From: Candidatus Hydrogenedentota bacterium
GTDB lineage: Bacteria > Hydrogenedentota > Hydrogenedentia > Hydrogenedentales > SLHB01
Length of the DNA stretch: 64,000 nt
Assembly: GCA_020849535.1 (NCBI GenBank)
Contig: JADLGB010000031.1
Coordinates: 1-64,000, forward strand
Direction: 5' to 3'
In this document: positions 38,527 to 47,752 of the stretch, one piece after another
Numbering within the stretch: position 1 is the first letter of the stretch
Layout of the letters: every line of letters starts with the position of its first letter
Translations under genes and position numbers: made by a program
The notes under the pieces: model-generated
Seen by the model: only the letters and a program-made list of their open reading frames with translations
What the model was told of the DNA's origin: nothing
The model's database searches: none

Positions 38527-39234
38527 TTATCGGCGCCTTCTGCCGGGTATGTTCGCGCGTTGAGTTCTGAATTGGGTCGTCTGCTGCCATTGAGTCTGCT
38601 GTTCGTCGCTCAGCAAGGTGGCCAGAGAGAGGTCAAGACCCACCTTGAGCTGCTCCAGTTCGTCGATCCGGTGCTCGGTATCGTCATCTGCCGGGGTTGC
38701 TTCGCGCATTTGCGTCCAGTCGGCGATGTATGCGGCGATCATGAGTCGACCCTGCTTGCTCTTCTCCGGATCGAGACCGATGGCCCTCCACGCGAACAGA
38801 AGCCGGTCCCATTGACGGCTGAATGAGCCCAGGCTGACTGCAACAGCCTCCACCTGCTTAGCGTCCAAGATGTCCGAGAGTGCCGCCCTGAACCTGCCGC
38901 GCTCGGTTTCCACCAGTCTCCGGTATTCACCGTAGACGTCTTTTACGTTCTGGCTATTGGAGTCGAGAGCATCCAACTGCTCTTGAAGAATCTTGCGTCT
39001 GGCGAGATAAAGGGCCGATAGTTTGCTCTTGTCATCTCCGGTGATTTCGAGGTTGTCTGTCGCATCTTCCGCTTGCTGCTTCCAAATGGCTTCACGATCG
39101 GCCGCGGTCCACCCGAAGGTTTGGCTGGGATCCTGCGCGGCGAGTCTTGGAGCCGGCAAGTGGACCAGTACCGCAACGGCGAGCATCGCGAGTGCGGGCC
39201 CGTTGTGGCCCGGAACAAGGTGCGGCAATCTCAT
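38527..39234 (-). CDS. Exported helical protein of unknown function
   Basis: A 235-residue protein not assigned to a family. The ATG at 39234 has GGGAG 7 nt upstream; residues 1-32 are a long signal peptide ending RLAAQ. The mature part is nearly all charged helix (SKLSALYLARRKILQEQLDA, VETERGRFRAALSDILDAKQ) with repeated LL/LS-D/E-Q-Q words (TLLSDEQQTQWQQ) like those in Spy/CpxP-type periplasmic chaperones and LTxxQ proteins. An Arg-rich tail ends it. A periplasmic chaperone or metal-sensor role is only a suggestion. Confidence 0.65.
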   Translation of the reverse strand: MRLPHLVPGHNGPALAMLAVAVLVHLPAPRLAAQDPSQTFGWTAADREAIWKQQAEDATDNLEITGDDKSKLSALYLARRKILQEQLDALDSNSQNVKDVYGEYRRLVETERGRFRAALSDILDAKQVEAVAVSLGSFSRQWDRLLFAWRAIGLDPEKSKQGRLMIAAYIADWTQMREATPADDDTEHRIDELEQLKVGLDLSLATLLSDEQQTQWQQTTQFRTQRANIPGRRRR

Positions 39235-39301
39235 TGAAAGCACTCCCACGTATGGCGCGCACGCGGCACGCGCAACCTACGATTGCTGGCGGTGCGCCTC
39301 G

Positions 39302-39982
39302 CTATGAGCGAACCACTGGCTCGCGTCCGAGAACGATGTCAAAGCGCGCCGTCAATTCCCCAGCCGCTGATGCCGGATCCGGAACAAAGTCCACGAGCAC
39401 AGCGTCCCGTGCTTGTATATTCGTAATCGCCCGCAAGACGCTGTCACGCGCGTTCAAGGGATGGCCCCGGACGTAGCATTGGGTGGTGAAAGGCCCCTGT
39501 CCCTTCGCGTGAACGGCGAAGTGAATGTGCGGGGTTCGCTGAAACGCGCCTTGCGCGTAGGGCACGGGTTTGATGGTCCGAAACCGGTAGGCACCCGTCG
39601 AGTCCGTCTCGAACCGCCCATAGCCTTGGAAATGCCTGTCGCGCCGTTCTCCCCCGGGACTCGCCGTATGCAGGTAGACCCCGTTATTGTCTGCTTGCCA
39701 TATCTCCACCAGGGCGTTTCGGATCGGCTCACCGGTAACGCTGAGCACGCGCCCGCTCACGTGCGTGACTTGGCCAACAGCGGGCGTGGTCGAGTCACGA
39801 ATAATGAGCAAATCGTTGTCGGTATCAAGCGGCAGCCGGTCGGGGTAGAATGGACCGGCCGTTTGGCGGGGCGTGGGGGTGAGCATTTCCGCGAAAGCCC
39901 CGGGCACCATCCATGCGGCCGCGCCCAGGCCTACTGTTTTCAGGAAGGCACGGCGCGGCATGGTATGAGTCCACGTATTCAT
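39302..39982 (-). CDS. Exported intradiol ring-cleavage dioxygenase-like protein
   Basis: A 226-residue non-haem Fe(III) dioxygenase-like protein. The ATG at 39982 is chosen as GAGG lies just upstream; the frame is open to 40066. The N-terminus holds a twin-arginine-type signal (MPRRAFLKTVGLGAAAW), so it is likely exported folded with its iron. Family motifs follow: TAGPFYPDRLP, NALVEIWQADNNGVYLH, FQGYGRFETDSTGAYRFRTI and TPHIHFAVH. Tyr103, Tyr142, His152 and His154 are the expected iron ligands. Relatives cleave catechols or hydroxyquinol. No aromatic pathway genes are near, so it may act on extracellular phenolics; that is inference. Confidence 0.85.
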   Translation of the reverse strand: MNTWTHTMPRRAFLKTVGLGAAAWMVPGAFAEMLTPTPRQTAGPFYPDRLPLDTDNDLLIIRDSTTPAVGQVTHVSGRVLSVTGEPIRNALVEIWQADNNGVYLHTASPGGERRDRHFQGYGRFETDSTGAYRFRTIKPVPYAQGAFQRTPHIHFAVHAKGQGPFTTQCYVRGHPLNARDSVLRAITNIQARDAVLVDFVPDPASAAGELTARFDIVLGREPVVRS

Positions 39983-40133
39983 AGAGACCTCGCAGCGTTC
40001 ATCAGACCTGACCTGGATAGAGTCTAGCACGGATCGGCCTGATTTCGCCGCAATTCGTCCCCGCATTCAGGGTAATCGCACTTGACACGCATTGGGCTTC
40101 AGCAAGAACGACCGAACAAGGCAGAGTGCATTG

Positions 40134-40307
40134 AGTAGGGCGGGATTCGTTCCCGCCCTCTTGACGAGGCCAGGATTGCGGCCGGGTCGTTCAAGAGCCG
40201 GCAAGGTTGCCGGCTTTCCTGGTGGGCAGTACGCGTACGTCTGTGGTTGGACTCCATCCAAATAGCGAGTGGAATGGTAAGAGGGCGGGAACAAATCCCG
40301 CCCTACT
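40134..40307. repeat. 174-bp inverted-repeat element made of hairpins
   Basis: The two 29-nt arms (40134-40162 and 40279-40307) are inverted copies with one mismatch. Each arm is itself a hairpin (AGGGCGGGA / TCCCGCCCT), and a central perfect stem (AGCCGGCAA / TTGCCGGCT, about 40196-40215) lies between. It is built like the other fold-back element in the window, with hairpin modules in inverted order, but of unrelated sequence. The rest of 39983-40491 shows no gene. Confidence 0.85.
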
Positions 40308-40491
40308 AGAGCCGTCCATTCTCCAATCCGTGGGCCGCCGGGCGATTGAGGGAGGGCCGCGGCGAAGACGCGCGCGACCGTTGAACCGGACTTGGTGCGA
40401 TTGACCTGCCAGGCTCAGGCACCTGCATTGCCGATGGGACAGCACTTTGATACAGTGAACCAAATCCGTCAGCACGGACAGGGGTACTCTC

Positions 40492-43400
40492 ATGACAACT
40501 GCCGCACTGCTTTTCCTGTTTATGAACGCATCACTGGAATCCCAAGCGTGGGCCGACGCAAGCACGGAAGGCCGATTCGGGCGGGCGTTCAACGCCGCGG
40601 CTTCCGGCGGAGTCACGGCGGAGGCGCCGGGAATTGCGGCGTACGAAGGGCCTCCGTTGACCGTGGAGCTGTGGGCGAGGGTCAACAGCGGCAGCCAGTT
40701 CAATATCCTGGCTTCGTACGCATCGAAGGAAGACCCAGCCCATTGGGAGGTCTACACGTACAGCGGCCAGGGCGATTTCAGCGTCTACATGCCGGGCGCG
40801 TCGCCCGCGGAGATCCGATCGGGTGTGCCGATAACCGATAGCCAATGGCACTACTTGGCGTTCACCTTGCAGAACGATCGCGTGCGGCTGTATGTCGATG
40901 GAAAGCTTGTCAAGGAGCAGGAAGTGTCTCTGGCGAACAGGCCCGCGAGCGCGCGGCCCGCGCCTCTCCTGATTGGGCGCCTGGTTGGTGGGACCCATCC
41001 ACCCTTGGGTTGCGACGGGGTTGTGGATGAGGTGCGCATCTCGAACGCCGCGCGCGAGGTGTCCGGTCTTCCTGATGGTCCTTTCACGGCGGATGCGCAG
41101 ACGGTGGGCTTGTGGCATTTCGACGTGACTGCGGGAGCCGACACGGTAGCGGACGAGTCTGCGTCCAACAACGCAGTCCTGATGACGCGCGTGCCGCTCC
41201 GCTCGCTGGACGAGATCGATCTGCTCTCGTACTCGCCCGGTCCATCGCCTGTGGAGGGTCCCTTCACGCCTGTCAAGTTGAAGAAGGGGACGCCCGAAGT
41301 CCAAACCGGTCCGAACGTTCTCGATCTCTCCGGCGCATGGGAGATGGCAGAAGAGGGGGCCGACGCGGATCGGCTCGGCAAGGCATGGCCTGACGCCATT
41401 CCCGCGGAGGTGCCGGGCAGCGTGCACACCGCGTTGTTGAACGCGGGCAAGATTCCGGACCCGCGCGTTGGTCTGAATGATGCCATGGCGCGCGAGAAGA
41501 GTTTCAAGACGTGGTGGTTCCGCAAGACGTTCGCACGGCCTGAGGGTATCGGCATTGCCCGGCTTGTGTTTGATGGCGTGGCGATCAAGGCGCAAGTCTG
41601 GCTTAATGGCAGACTGCTCGGAAGCCACAATGGAATGTTTGGAGGCCCTGTCTACGACGTGACGGGTCTGCTGCGCGCACATAATACGCTGGAAGTGAAG
41701 ATCGACCCCGCACCGCACACGGAGACCGGCATTCACGGGAACAATCAGGCGTGGCGCACGACGGTGGTGTTCAACAACTGCTGGGGCTGGCACTACTCCA
41801 ACATTCCGCAGCTCGGTATCTGGCGGCCTGTGCGGCTGGAACGTGTCCCGAGTGTTGAAGTACGCGATCCGTTTGTGGCGGCTCGCGACGCGCACGCAGG
41901 ACTGATGGATTTGCACGTCACGTTGCAGGGTCCGCAAGGCGGTTGGGCAGGGAAGCTCCTGTGCTCGATAGCGGGCGACACCTTTGACGGGGAAGCGTAC
42001 CATTTCGAGAACGAGGTAAAATCCGGCTCCGCGGTGCAGCGCGCGCTCTACCGTTTTACCATTCCCGAATCGCGCGTCTGGTGGCCGAACGGCATGGGCG
42101 AGCATCCGCTGTACCGGCTGAAGGTGGCTTTTCTCAATTCGGATGGCGCTGTGCTCGATAGTGCCTCCACGACCTTCGGCATCCGCACGGTCCGCATGGC
42201 GCCGCTGCCTGGCGGCCCGACGCCTGACAGATACAATTGGACCTTTGTGATTAATGGAAAGCCGGCCTTCATCAAAGGCAACGGCTGGTGCACCATGGAC
42301 CCGCTGATGGACTTCTCGAGCGACCACTACGCGCGCTTTGTCGAGCTGGCCGAAAGCCAGCACATTCAGATGTTTCGTGCGTGGGGCAGTGGCATGCCCG
42401 AGACGGACGCGTTCTTCGATCTCTGCGATCGACACGGCATCATGGTGCTTCAGGAGTGGCCCACCGCGTGGAACAGCCACCTGGAGCAGCCGTTTGACGT
42501 GATGGAAGAAACGGTGCGGCTCAACACGATCCGCCTGCGGAACCACCCGTCGCTCGCCATGTACGGCGCAGGTAATGAATCCAGCAATCCATTCGGCGCG
42601 GCGATCGACATGATGGGGCGCCTCAGCGTGGAACTCGATGGCACGCGGCCGTTCCACCGTGGGGAACCCTGGGGCGGCAGCATTCACAACTACGATTGCT
42701 ACTGGGGCCGCGCTCCGCTGGACCGCAATCTGAGTCTTACAGCGAGTTTCATCGGCGAGTTCGGGCTTGCGTGCATGCCATCGTTGGAGAGCGTGTTGCG
42801 ATACGTGCCCGAGGCGGAGCAATCCATATGGCCGCCTGCGCCGGATGGGGCGATCGCGCACCACACGCCGATCTTCAACACCGCGCAGGATATGGAGCGC
42901 CTGACACAATACTCGGCGTACTTCGCGCCTCAAGACAATCTCGAACACTTCATCCAGGGTTCGCAATTGGCTACCGCGACGGGCGTGAGGCATGCGCTCG
43001 AACTGAATCGGACGCGTTGGCCGGACTGCACGGGGGTTCTGTACTACAAGATGAACGACAACTACCCCGCGGCATCCTGGTCGTGCGCGGACTGGTACGG
43101 CGTTCCCAAGATCGGCCACTACGTATTTCAGGATAGCTTCAATCCGCTGCTGGCCTGCGTGCTCTTCCAGCGGCTGAACGCTGTGGGTGAGGCCGTGACC
43201 TTACCCGTGTATTTGCTGGATGACACGGACGCACTCAAAGGCAAGACCTGGCGTGTCATCGTGCGCGTATTCAACGGTCAGCTCCAGGAGATCAAACGGC
43301 AGGAGTTTGACGGGAAGGACGATGGTGCGCCCGTGCGTAAGCTCGGAGAAATGGCACTGTCTGCCGAAGAGAACCGTTCCACTCCTCTTCTCGTGGTTGC

Positions 43401-43713
43401 GGAAATCCGAGTGGATGACACCGTGGCGCACCGCACGTTCTATTGGACCAACTACGAAGCGGCGCCGGGCTGCTTGTTCTCGATGCCGCAGACCTCGTTG
43501 AGCGCGCGCGCGGAGGGTGAGACGCTGGTTGTCCGGAACGGTGGCATACTCCCCGCAGTGGGTGTTCATTTCGTTTGTCCTGAGATCTCGGATCGTTTTC
43601 TGGCGGATGATGGATACTTCTGGCTGGATCCCGGAGAGGAGCATACCGTTCGCGTCAATGCGACGGATGGCGTGCGCGTCGCCGCATGGAATGCGCCCGA
43701 AGCTGGTCACTGA
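40492..43713 (+). CDS. LamG-domain/GH2 beta-mannosidase-like glycosidase
   Basis: A 1073-residue, probably exported enzyme. A short hydrophobic N-terminus (to about 21, QAWA) may be a signal peptide. Residues about 25-190 form a LamG/concanavalin-like domain (PLTVELWARVN, WHYLAFTLQNDRVRLYVDG, GVVDEVRISNAARE). A beta-mannosidase-type GH2 enzyme follows: sugar-binding domain (VPGSVHTALLNAGKI, TWWFRKTF), then the barrel with KGNGWCTMDPLM, MFRAWGSGMPE, MYGAGNESSNPFG (acid/base Glu696) and SFIGEFGLACMPS (nucleophile Glu756). AGGGG lies upstream of the ATG. It is single, between the repeat element and the exopolysaccharide cluster. Mannosidase specificity is likely but unproven. Confidence 0.87.
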   Translation: MTTAALLFLFMNASLESQAWADASTEGRFGRAFNAAASGGVTAEAPGIAAYEGPPLTVELWARVNSGSQFNILASYASKEDPAHWEVYTYSGQGDFSVYMPGASPAEIRSGVPITDSQWHYLAFTLQNDRVRLYVDGKLVKEQEVSLANRPASARPAPLLIGRLVGGTHPPLGCDGVVDEVRISNAAREVSGLPDGPFTADAQTVGLWHFDVTAGADTVADESASNNAVLMTRVPLRSLDEIDLLSYSPGPSPVEGPFTPVKLKKGTPEVQTGPNVLDLSGAWEMAEEGADADRLGKAWPDAIPAEVPGSVHTALLNAGKIPDPRVGLNDAMAREKSFKTWWFRKTFARPEGIGIARLVFDGVAIKAQVWLNGRLLGSHNGMFGGPVYDVTGLLRAHNTLEVKIDPAPHTETGIHGNNQAWRTTVVFNNCWGWHYSNIPQLGIWRPVRLERVPSVEVRDPFVAARDAHAGLMDLHVTLQGPQGGWAGKLLCSIAGDTFDGEAYHFENEVKSGSAVQRALYRFTIPESRVWWPNGMGEHPLYRLKVAFLNSDGAVLDSASTTFGIRTVRMAPLPGGPTPDRYNWTFVINGKPAFIKGNGWCTMDPLMDFSSDHYARFVELAESQHIQMFRAWGSGMPETDAFFDLCDRHGIMVLQEWPTAWNSHLEQPFDVMEETVRLNTIRLRNHPSLAMYGAGNESSNPFGAAIDMMGRLSVELDGTRPFHRGEPWGGSIHNYDCYWGRAPLDRNLSLTASFIGEFGLACMPSLESVLRYVPEAEQSIWPPAPDGAIAHHTPIFNTAQDMERLTQYSAYFAPQDNLEHFIQGSQLATATGVRHALELNRTRWPDCTGVLYYKMNDNYPAASWSCADWYGVPKIGHYVFQDSFNPLLACVLFQRLNAVGEAVTLPVYLLDDTDALKGKTWRVIVRVFNGQLQEIKRQEFDGKDDGAPVRKLGEMALSAEENRSTPLLVVAEIRVDDTVAHRTFYWTNYEAAPGCLFSMPQTSLSARAEGETLVVRNGGILPAVGVHFVCPEISDRFLADDGYFWLDPGEEHTVRVNATDGVRVAAWNAPEAGH

Positions 43714-43858
43714 TCGCCGACGTATCGCGCGGAGCCTGGCACGCTGGGATTGACAGTCTTGTTGTTCGACCGTAAGATACGCGCCCAAACCGTGCGGGCC
43801 GCGCGTGTAGGTGCGGCGTCCCGCCGCCATACATCTCAAACGCAGTGAGGGAACACCC

Positions 43859-44803
43859 ATGGCAATCGTCAATCTGGTGACAGGCGGGGCCGGCTTCATC
43901 GGTTCGCATTTGTGTGAGCGTCTGCTCGAGCGGGGCGAACAGGTCCTCTGTCTGGACAATTTCTTCACAGGCCGCAAGGCGAACATCGAGCACCTGCTGC
44001 CCAATCCGCATTTCGAGCTGATCCGGCACGATGTGATCGAGCCGATTCTGCTCGAGGTGGACCGTATCTTCAATCTGGCCTGCCCGGCGTCTCCGGTCCA
44101 CTACCAGTACAATCCCGTGAAAACGGTGAAAACCAATGTCATGGGCGCTTTGAACATGCTTGGACTGGCGAAGCGTGTACGTGCGCGCATCCTGCAGGCG
44201 TCAACATCGGAAATCTACGGCGATCCCAAGATTCATCCGCAGCCCGAATCCTATTGGGGTAACGTGAACACGATCGGCATTCGTAGTTGCTATGACGAAG
44301 GCAAGCGCGTAACGGAAACACTCTTCTTCGACTACCATCGTCAAAACAATGTCGATATCCGCGTTGTCCGCATCTTCAACACCTACGGCCCGAAGATGCT
44401 TGTCAATGACGGCCGGGTCGTGAGCAATTTCATCGTTCAGGCGTTGCGTGGCGAACCGATCACGATCTATGGCGACGGCAGCCAGACGCGGTCGTTCTGT
44501 TATGTGAGCGATCTGGTTGAAGGCATCATCCGGATGATGGACACGGACGGCTTCACCGGGCCTGTGAATCTGGGGAATCCCGGCGAGTTCACGATCCGCG
44601 AACTGGCCGACGAAGTACTTGCGCTCACGGGGAGTAAATCTGAAATCGATTTCCGCCCGTTGCCGTCCGACGATCCCACGCGCCGTCAACCGGATATCCG
44701 GCTTGCACGAGAACGCCTGGACTGGGAACCCAAGATTCCTCTGCGCGAAGGACTGCCGCGCACGATCGAATACTTCGCAAAACTCGTGAAGGAGGAAGGC
44801 TGA
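43859..44803 (+). CDS. UDP-glucuronate decarboxylase (UDP-xylose synthase type)
   Basis: A 314-residue short-chain dehydrogenase that converts UDP-glucuronate to UDP-xylose. The ATG at 43859 has GAGGG 8 nt upstream; the frame is open 48 nt further left. NAD site [16 protein letters not shown], decarboxylase-type [28 protein letters not shown], catalytic pair in [11 protein letters not shown], and [13 protein letters not shown] are all as expected for the family. UDP-glucose dehydrogenase at 58427 supplies its substrate. It sits 550 nt before the exopolysaccharide operon and serves it as a sugar donor pathway. Confidence 0.93.
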   Translation: MAIVNLVTGGAGFIGSHLCERLLERGEQVLCLDNFFTGRKANIEHLLPNPHFELIRHDVIEPILLEVDRIFNLACPASPVHYQYNPVKTVKTNVMGALNMLGLAKRVRARILQASTSEIYGDPKIHPQPESYWGNVNTIGIRSCYDEGKRVTETLFFDYHRQNNVDIRVVRIFNTYGPKMLVNDGRVVSNFIVQALRGEPITIYGDGSQTRSFCYVSDLVEGIIRMMDTDGFTGPVNLGNPGEFTIRELADEVLALTGSKSEIDFRPLPSDDPTRRQPDIRLARERLDWEPKIPLREGLPRTIEYFAKLVKEEG

Positions 44804-45353
44804 GCATTCGGAGGGCGGGAAGCGTGGCCGCCGCCCCGGTCTGCGACGCGATCGCCACCGTTGCAGTATTCGCCACTTCTTCGCCTCTCGCAACTCTTGC
44901 AGATTTATAGCTTAACCGAGGCAGGTATATAGGTGTCATTGCGCACATCTAATCCTACATCTTGGTATCTTTTTTGACGAAAAACTGCCGATCTGTAAGC
45001 TTATTCGTCAGCCTGTCAGAGACGCTGATTACGGGAGCATTAAGTGCTTCATCATCCCTCGTTGATTTCTAGTGCGACCTGAACGCGCTTCAAACCCTCG
45101 GATTACATAATCAAGGCGCTTGTTTGGAGCGAAGTATCATCGGCTTGGAAACTGGTGCCGCCAATGGAGCGCGTCGATCTGGCCCGCTTCTTGCTCTCCC
45201 TCAAGCGGTGACGATTCCCGTGCGTGTGCCTCAAACAGGGTGAGGTACCGAGAAGCGGGAAGCAAACATTGACCCCTAATGGGCGCCCGTCAAAGCGGTA
45301 GAGCGCGGCGCACGAAAAGTATCTCGTGCGGAACGAGAAAGGTGCATCGGACA
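44804..45353 (+). other. AT-richer intergenic region upstream of the exopolysaccharide operon
   Basis: This 550-nt stretch has no supported gene. The part 44890-45130 is clearly less GC-rich than its neighbours and contains TTGCAG, TATATA, TTTTTTGACG and TTATTC words that could be promoter parts, but no -35/-10 pair has a good spacer. The operon's promoter should be here. A long 5' leader is possible, as the first gene starts at 45354. I see no riboswitch that I can name. Confidence 0.4.
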
Positions 45354-46181
45354 ATGACTCGGTATGCGGCAAGGGCCGGGCATGCATCACTGCAAGCTCT
45401 GACGATACTGTCCGTGGTTTTTGTATTCGTGTTTTGCGCAGGATGCGCAACCACGCCCGAGCCCGCGGAATCCTTCCCCATTGCACAAGAACCCCGGGTT
45501 GTGTTGAAGCCGGGCGATGTGCTGCAAGTGAAATTCCTGTACTGGCCCGAGCTGAATGAGGAATATCAATCGATTCGGCCCGATGGGAAGATTTCGCTGC
45601 AACTGGTCGGCGAGGTGCATGCGGAAGGATTGGAGCCCGCCCAACTTCGCCAGGAACTGTTGACGCTCTACCAGGACAAGCTGATCGATCCCGAGATCTC
45701 CGTCGTCGTCCGCTCGCTGGACAGTCATCGGGTCTACGTGGGGGGCGAGGTCCTCTCGCCGGGTCTTGTCCCCATTCAGGGTCAGCTCACCGCACTGGAA
45801 GCGATCATGCAGGCCGGTGGGCCGCGTAAGCAGAGTGCGAAGATGAACAGTGTGGTCATCGTGCGGCAGCAGGACGACCGTCAATACGCCACGACCATCG
45901 ACTTGCGCGAGTCCCTTGAGTCGCCCGAGTCGATCGCCTTCGAGTTGGCGCCGCGCGACATCATCTACGTGCCGCGAACGGCTATCGACCGGGTTGACCA
46001 GTGGGTGGACCAATACATCAACCAGGTGATCCCGCGTTCGGTTCACACCAACTTCACACTCACGAAAGAACTGGATTCAGACAATGGAGACAGCAATGGG
46101 GCGCGGGCGGCGGAGCTGCTCACGAACCTGAATAGCGCGGCCGCGACGTCGCTGGGAGAGGCACCATCAGTCACGCCATAG
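45354..46181 (+). CDS. Outer-membrane polysaccharide export lipoprotein (Wza-like)
   Basis: A 275-residue export protein and first gene of the operon. The ATG at 45354 has GAGAAAGGTG about 11 nt upstream. A hydrophobic signal ends in FCAGC with Cys31 as the likely lipidated residue. The Poly_export domain (VLKPGDVLQVKFLYWPEL, IRPDGKISLQLVGEV) is followed by an SLBB-type domain (RVYVGGEVLSPGLVPIQG, TALEAIMQAGG). The short C-terminal part lacks the long helical barrel of E. coli Wza, as in many XrtA-type systems. It would form the outer-membrane exit for the polymer. Confidence 0.9.
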   Translation: MTRYAARAGHASLQALTILSVVFVFVFCAGCATTPEPAESFPIAQEPRVVLKPGDVLQVKFLYWPELNEEYQSIRPDGKISLQLVGEVHAEGLEPAQLRQELLTLYQDKLIDPEISVVVRSLDSHRVYVGGEVLSPGLVPIQGQLTALEAIMQAGGPRKQSAKMNSVVIVRQQDDRQYATTIDLRESLESPESIAFELAPRDIIYVPRTAIDRVDQWVDQYINQVIPRSVHTNFTLTKELDSDNGDSNGARAAELLTNLNSAAATSLGEAPSVTP

Positions 46182-46204
46182 TTCGCAATTCGCTGCGCGA
46201 CGTC

Positions 46205-47752
46205 TTGTACGTCGCGTTTCGTCACAAGATAAAACTCGTGGCGGTGTTCCTGGCTGTATTGAGCGCAGTCACGCTCTATACATTTCTGAGCCAGGAGATA
46301 TACCGTTCCGAGGCGAAGGTGCTTATCCGGCTTGGCCGCGAGAACCTGTCGGTGGATCCCTCCGTGTCGGGTCCCACATTATACCCGTCGCGCAATCGGG
46401 AGAACGAAGTGAATTCGGAGCTGGCCATTCTGGGAAGCCGGGCCATCGCGGAAGAAGTTGTGGATGCGTTGGGTGTGGAGGCCTTCCTGGAGAAGCCCGA
46501 TGAAGCCGTGGAGGTCAATCCGCCCGTAGCCGCGATGAAGGATGCGCAGCAGGAATTGCGTGCGATACGCCGGGAAGTGCGTGACACGCAAGAGTCGGGT
46601 GCGGGCCTCTTGGTGGCCCTTGATATCTCCACGCCGCTGAGCCCGCGCGAGAAGGCGATCAAGACGGTCATGGAGAATACCTCCGTGAGCGTTGAGGCGA
46701 AGACCGACATCATCGCGGTGCACTATGATGCCCCCAGCCGCTCGCTGGCCCAGCGGACTCTTGCATCGCTGTTGGACCGCTACCTGGAGCACCACATCCG
46801 CGTGCACGCGACCCAGGCGCCGCCCGGCTTCTTCGAGGAGCAGACGGAGCGTTATCGCACCCACCTTGAAGCAAGCGAAGCCAAGCTGGCCGCCTTCCGC
46901 AAGGAAAACGGCATTTCGAGCATGGAGCAACAGAAGGCGGTTCTGCTGGACCAGATCAGCTCCCTCGAAATTCAGTTCACCGATACGAAGGCCCAGGTGA
47001 CTGCCGCGAAAGAACGCGTTGCGAGCATGAGCAAGGCGTTAGAGGGGCGCTCGCCCACGATGGAACTGAGCCGGACGACCGGCCGCACTAACTACGCCGC
47101 GGACGCGATGAAGGAGCGCGTGGTGGAATTGCGGCTCAAGGAGACGGACCTCGCGGCGCGTTATCCCGCGGCGCACCGGCCCCTCGTGGAGATTCGTCAG
47201 CAGCTTGCGGAAGCCGAAGCGGCCCTCGCCAAAGAAGAAGAAACCCACACCGAGATCACGACCGGAGTGGATTCGAGCTACCAGGAGTTGCAGCTTGCGC
47301 TCGAGAACGAACAGGCCCACGCGGCCGCGCTGGAAGCGCGGTTGCACGTGCAGGAAGCAGACATGAACGAACAGAAGACAGCGCTCACCACGCTGGCGGG
47401 ATTGGAGCACGATCTGGGCGAACTCGAGCGCGAGGCGGAACTGGCCGCGCGTGACTATGAAGAATACCGCGGGAGTCTTCAGCGTGCGAGGATCAGCAAC
47501 GCGATGGACATCGACAAGGTGTCCAACGTCAGTCTCGTACAGCCCGCGACCATGCCGATGGGGCCGGTCAAGCCAAACAAGCTGATGAACCTGGCGCTTG
47601 GCGGGTTCCTGGCGTTGTTTACGGCGATATCGTTCGCCTTCACGGTGGAGTACTTCGATGATTCGGTGAATGCGCCCGAGCACATCGAGAAGTGGGTGGG
47701 CGTGCCTGTCCTCGTGACGGTTTCGGACAAGGAGTACAAGGCATGTATCTAA
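46205..47752 (+). CDS. Polysaccharide chain-length determinant (Wzz/GumC-type)
   Basis: An inner-membrane protein of at least 515 residues that controls chain length and bridges to the exporter. It has an N-terminal membrane helix (KLVAVFLAVLSAVTLYTFL) and a Wzz-type start (YRSEAKVLIRLGRENLSVDP). A long periplasmic coiled coil follows (about 210-430), then a second helix near the C-terminus (LMNLALGGFLALFTAISFAF) and VGVPVLVTVS. The TTG at 46205 is only the first standard start: coding-like sequence (RNSLRDV) begins further left. GGGAGAGG at 46154-46161 would fit a start near 46166 (ATC) or at the ATA overlapping the previous stop (ATAG, 46178-46181). It lacks a cytoplasmic kinase domain. Confidence 0.88.
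   Translation: MYVAFRHKIKLVAVFLAVLSAVTLYTFLSQEIYRSEAKVLIRLGRENLSVDPSVSGPTLYPSRNRENEVNSELAILGSRAIAEEVVDALGVEAFLEKPDEAVEVNPPVAAMKDAQQELRAIRREVRDTQESGAGLLVALDISTPLSPREKAIKTVMENTSVSVEAKTDIIAVHYDAPSRSLAQRTLASLLDRYLEHHIRVHATQAPPGFFEEQTERYRTHLEASEAKLAAFRKENGISSMEQQKAVLLDQISSLEIQFTDTKAQVTAAKERVASMSKALEGRSPTMELSRTTGRTNYAADAMKERVVELRLKETDLAARYPAAHRPLVEIRQQLAEAEAALAKEEETHTEITTGVDSSYQELQLALENEQAHAAALEARLHVQEADMNEQKTALTTLAGLEHDLGELEREAELAARDYEEYRGSLQRARISNAMDIDKVSNVSLVQPATMPMGPVKPNKLMNLALGGFLALFTAISFAFTVEYFDDSVNAPEHIEKWVGVPVLVTVSDKEYKACI

Noticed and set aside
40531-43119. An 862-residue open frame antisense to the LamG/GH2 gene
   Set aside because: It mirrors a high-GC coding frame, has no family motif, and the plus-strand gene has clear catalytic residues.
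44803-45130. A sigma-54 promoter for the exopolysaccharide operon
   Set aside because: No GG-N10-GC pair with the right context was found.
45220-45290. CAAACAGGGTGAGG...GGGAAGCAAAC, slightly like a GEMM-type c-di-GMP riboswitch
   Set aside because: The conserved loop sequences and the P1 pairing of that motif cannot be drawn, so the likeness is superficial.
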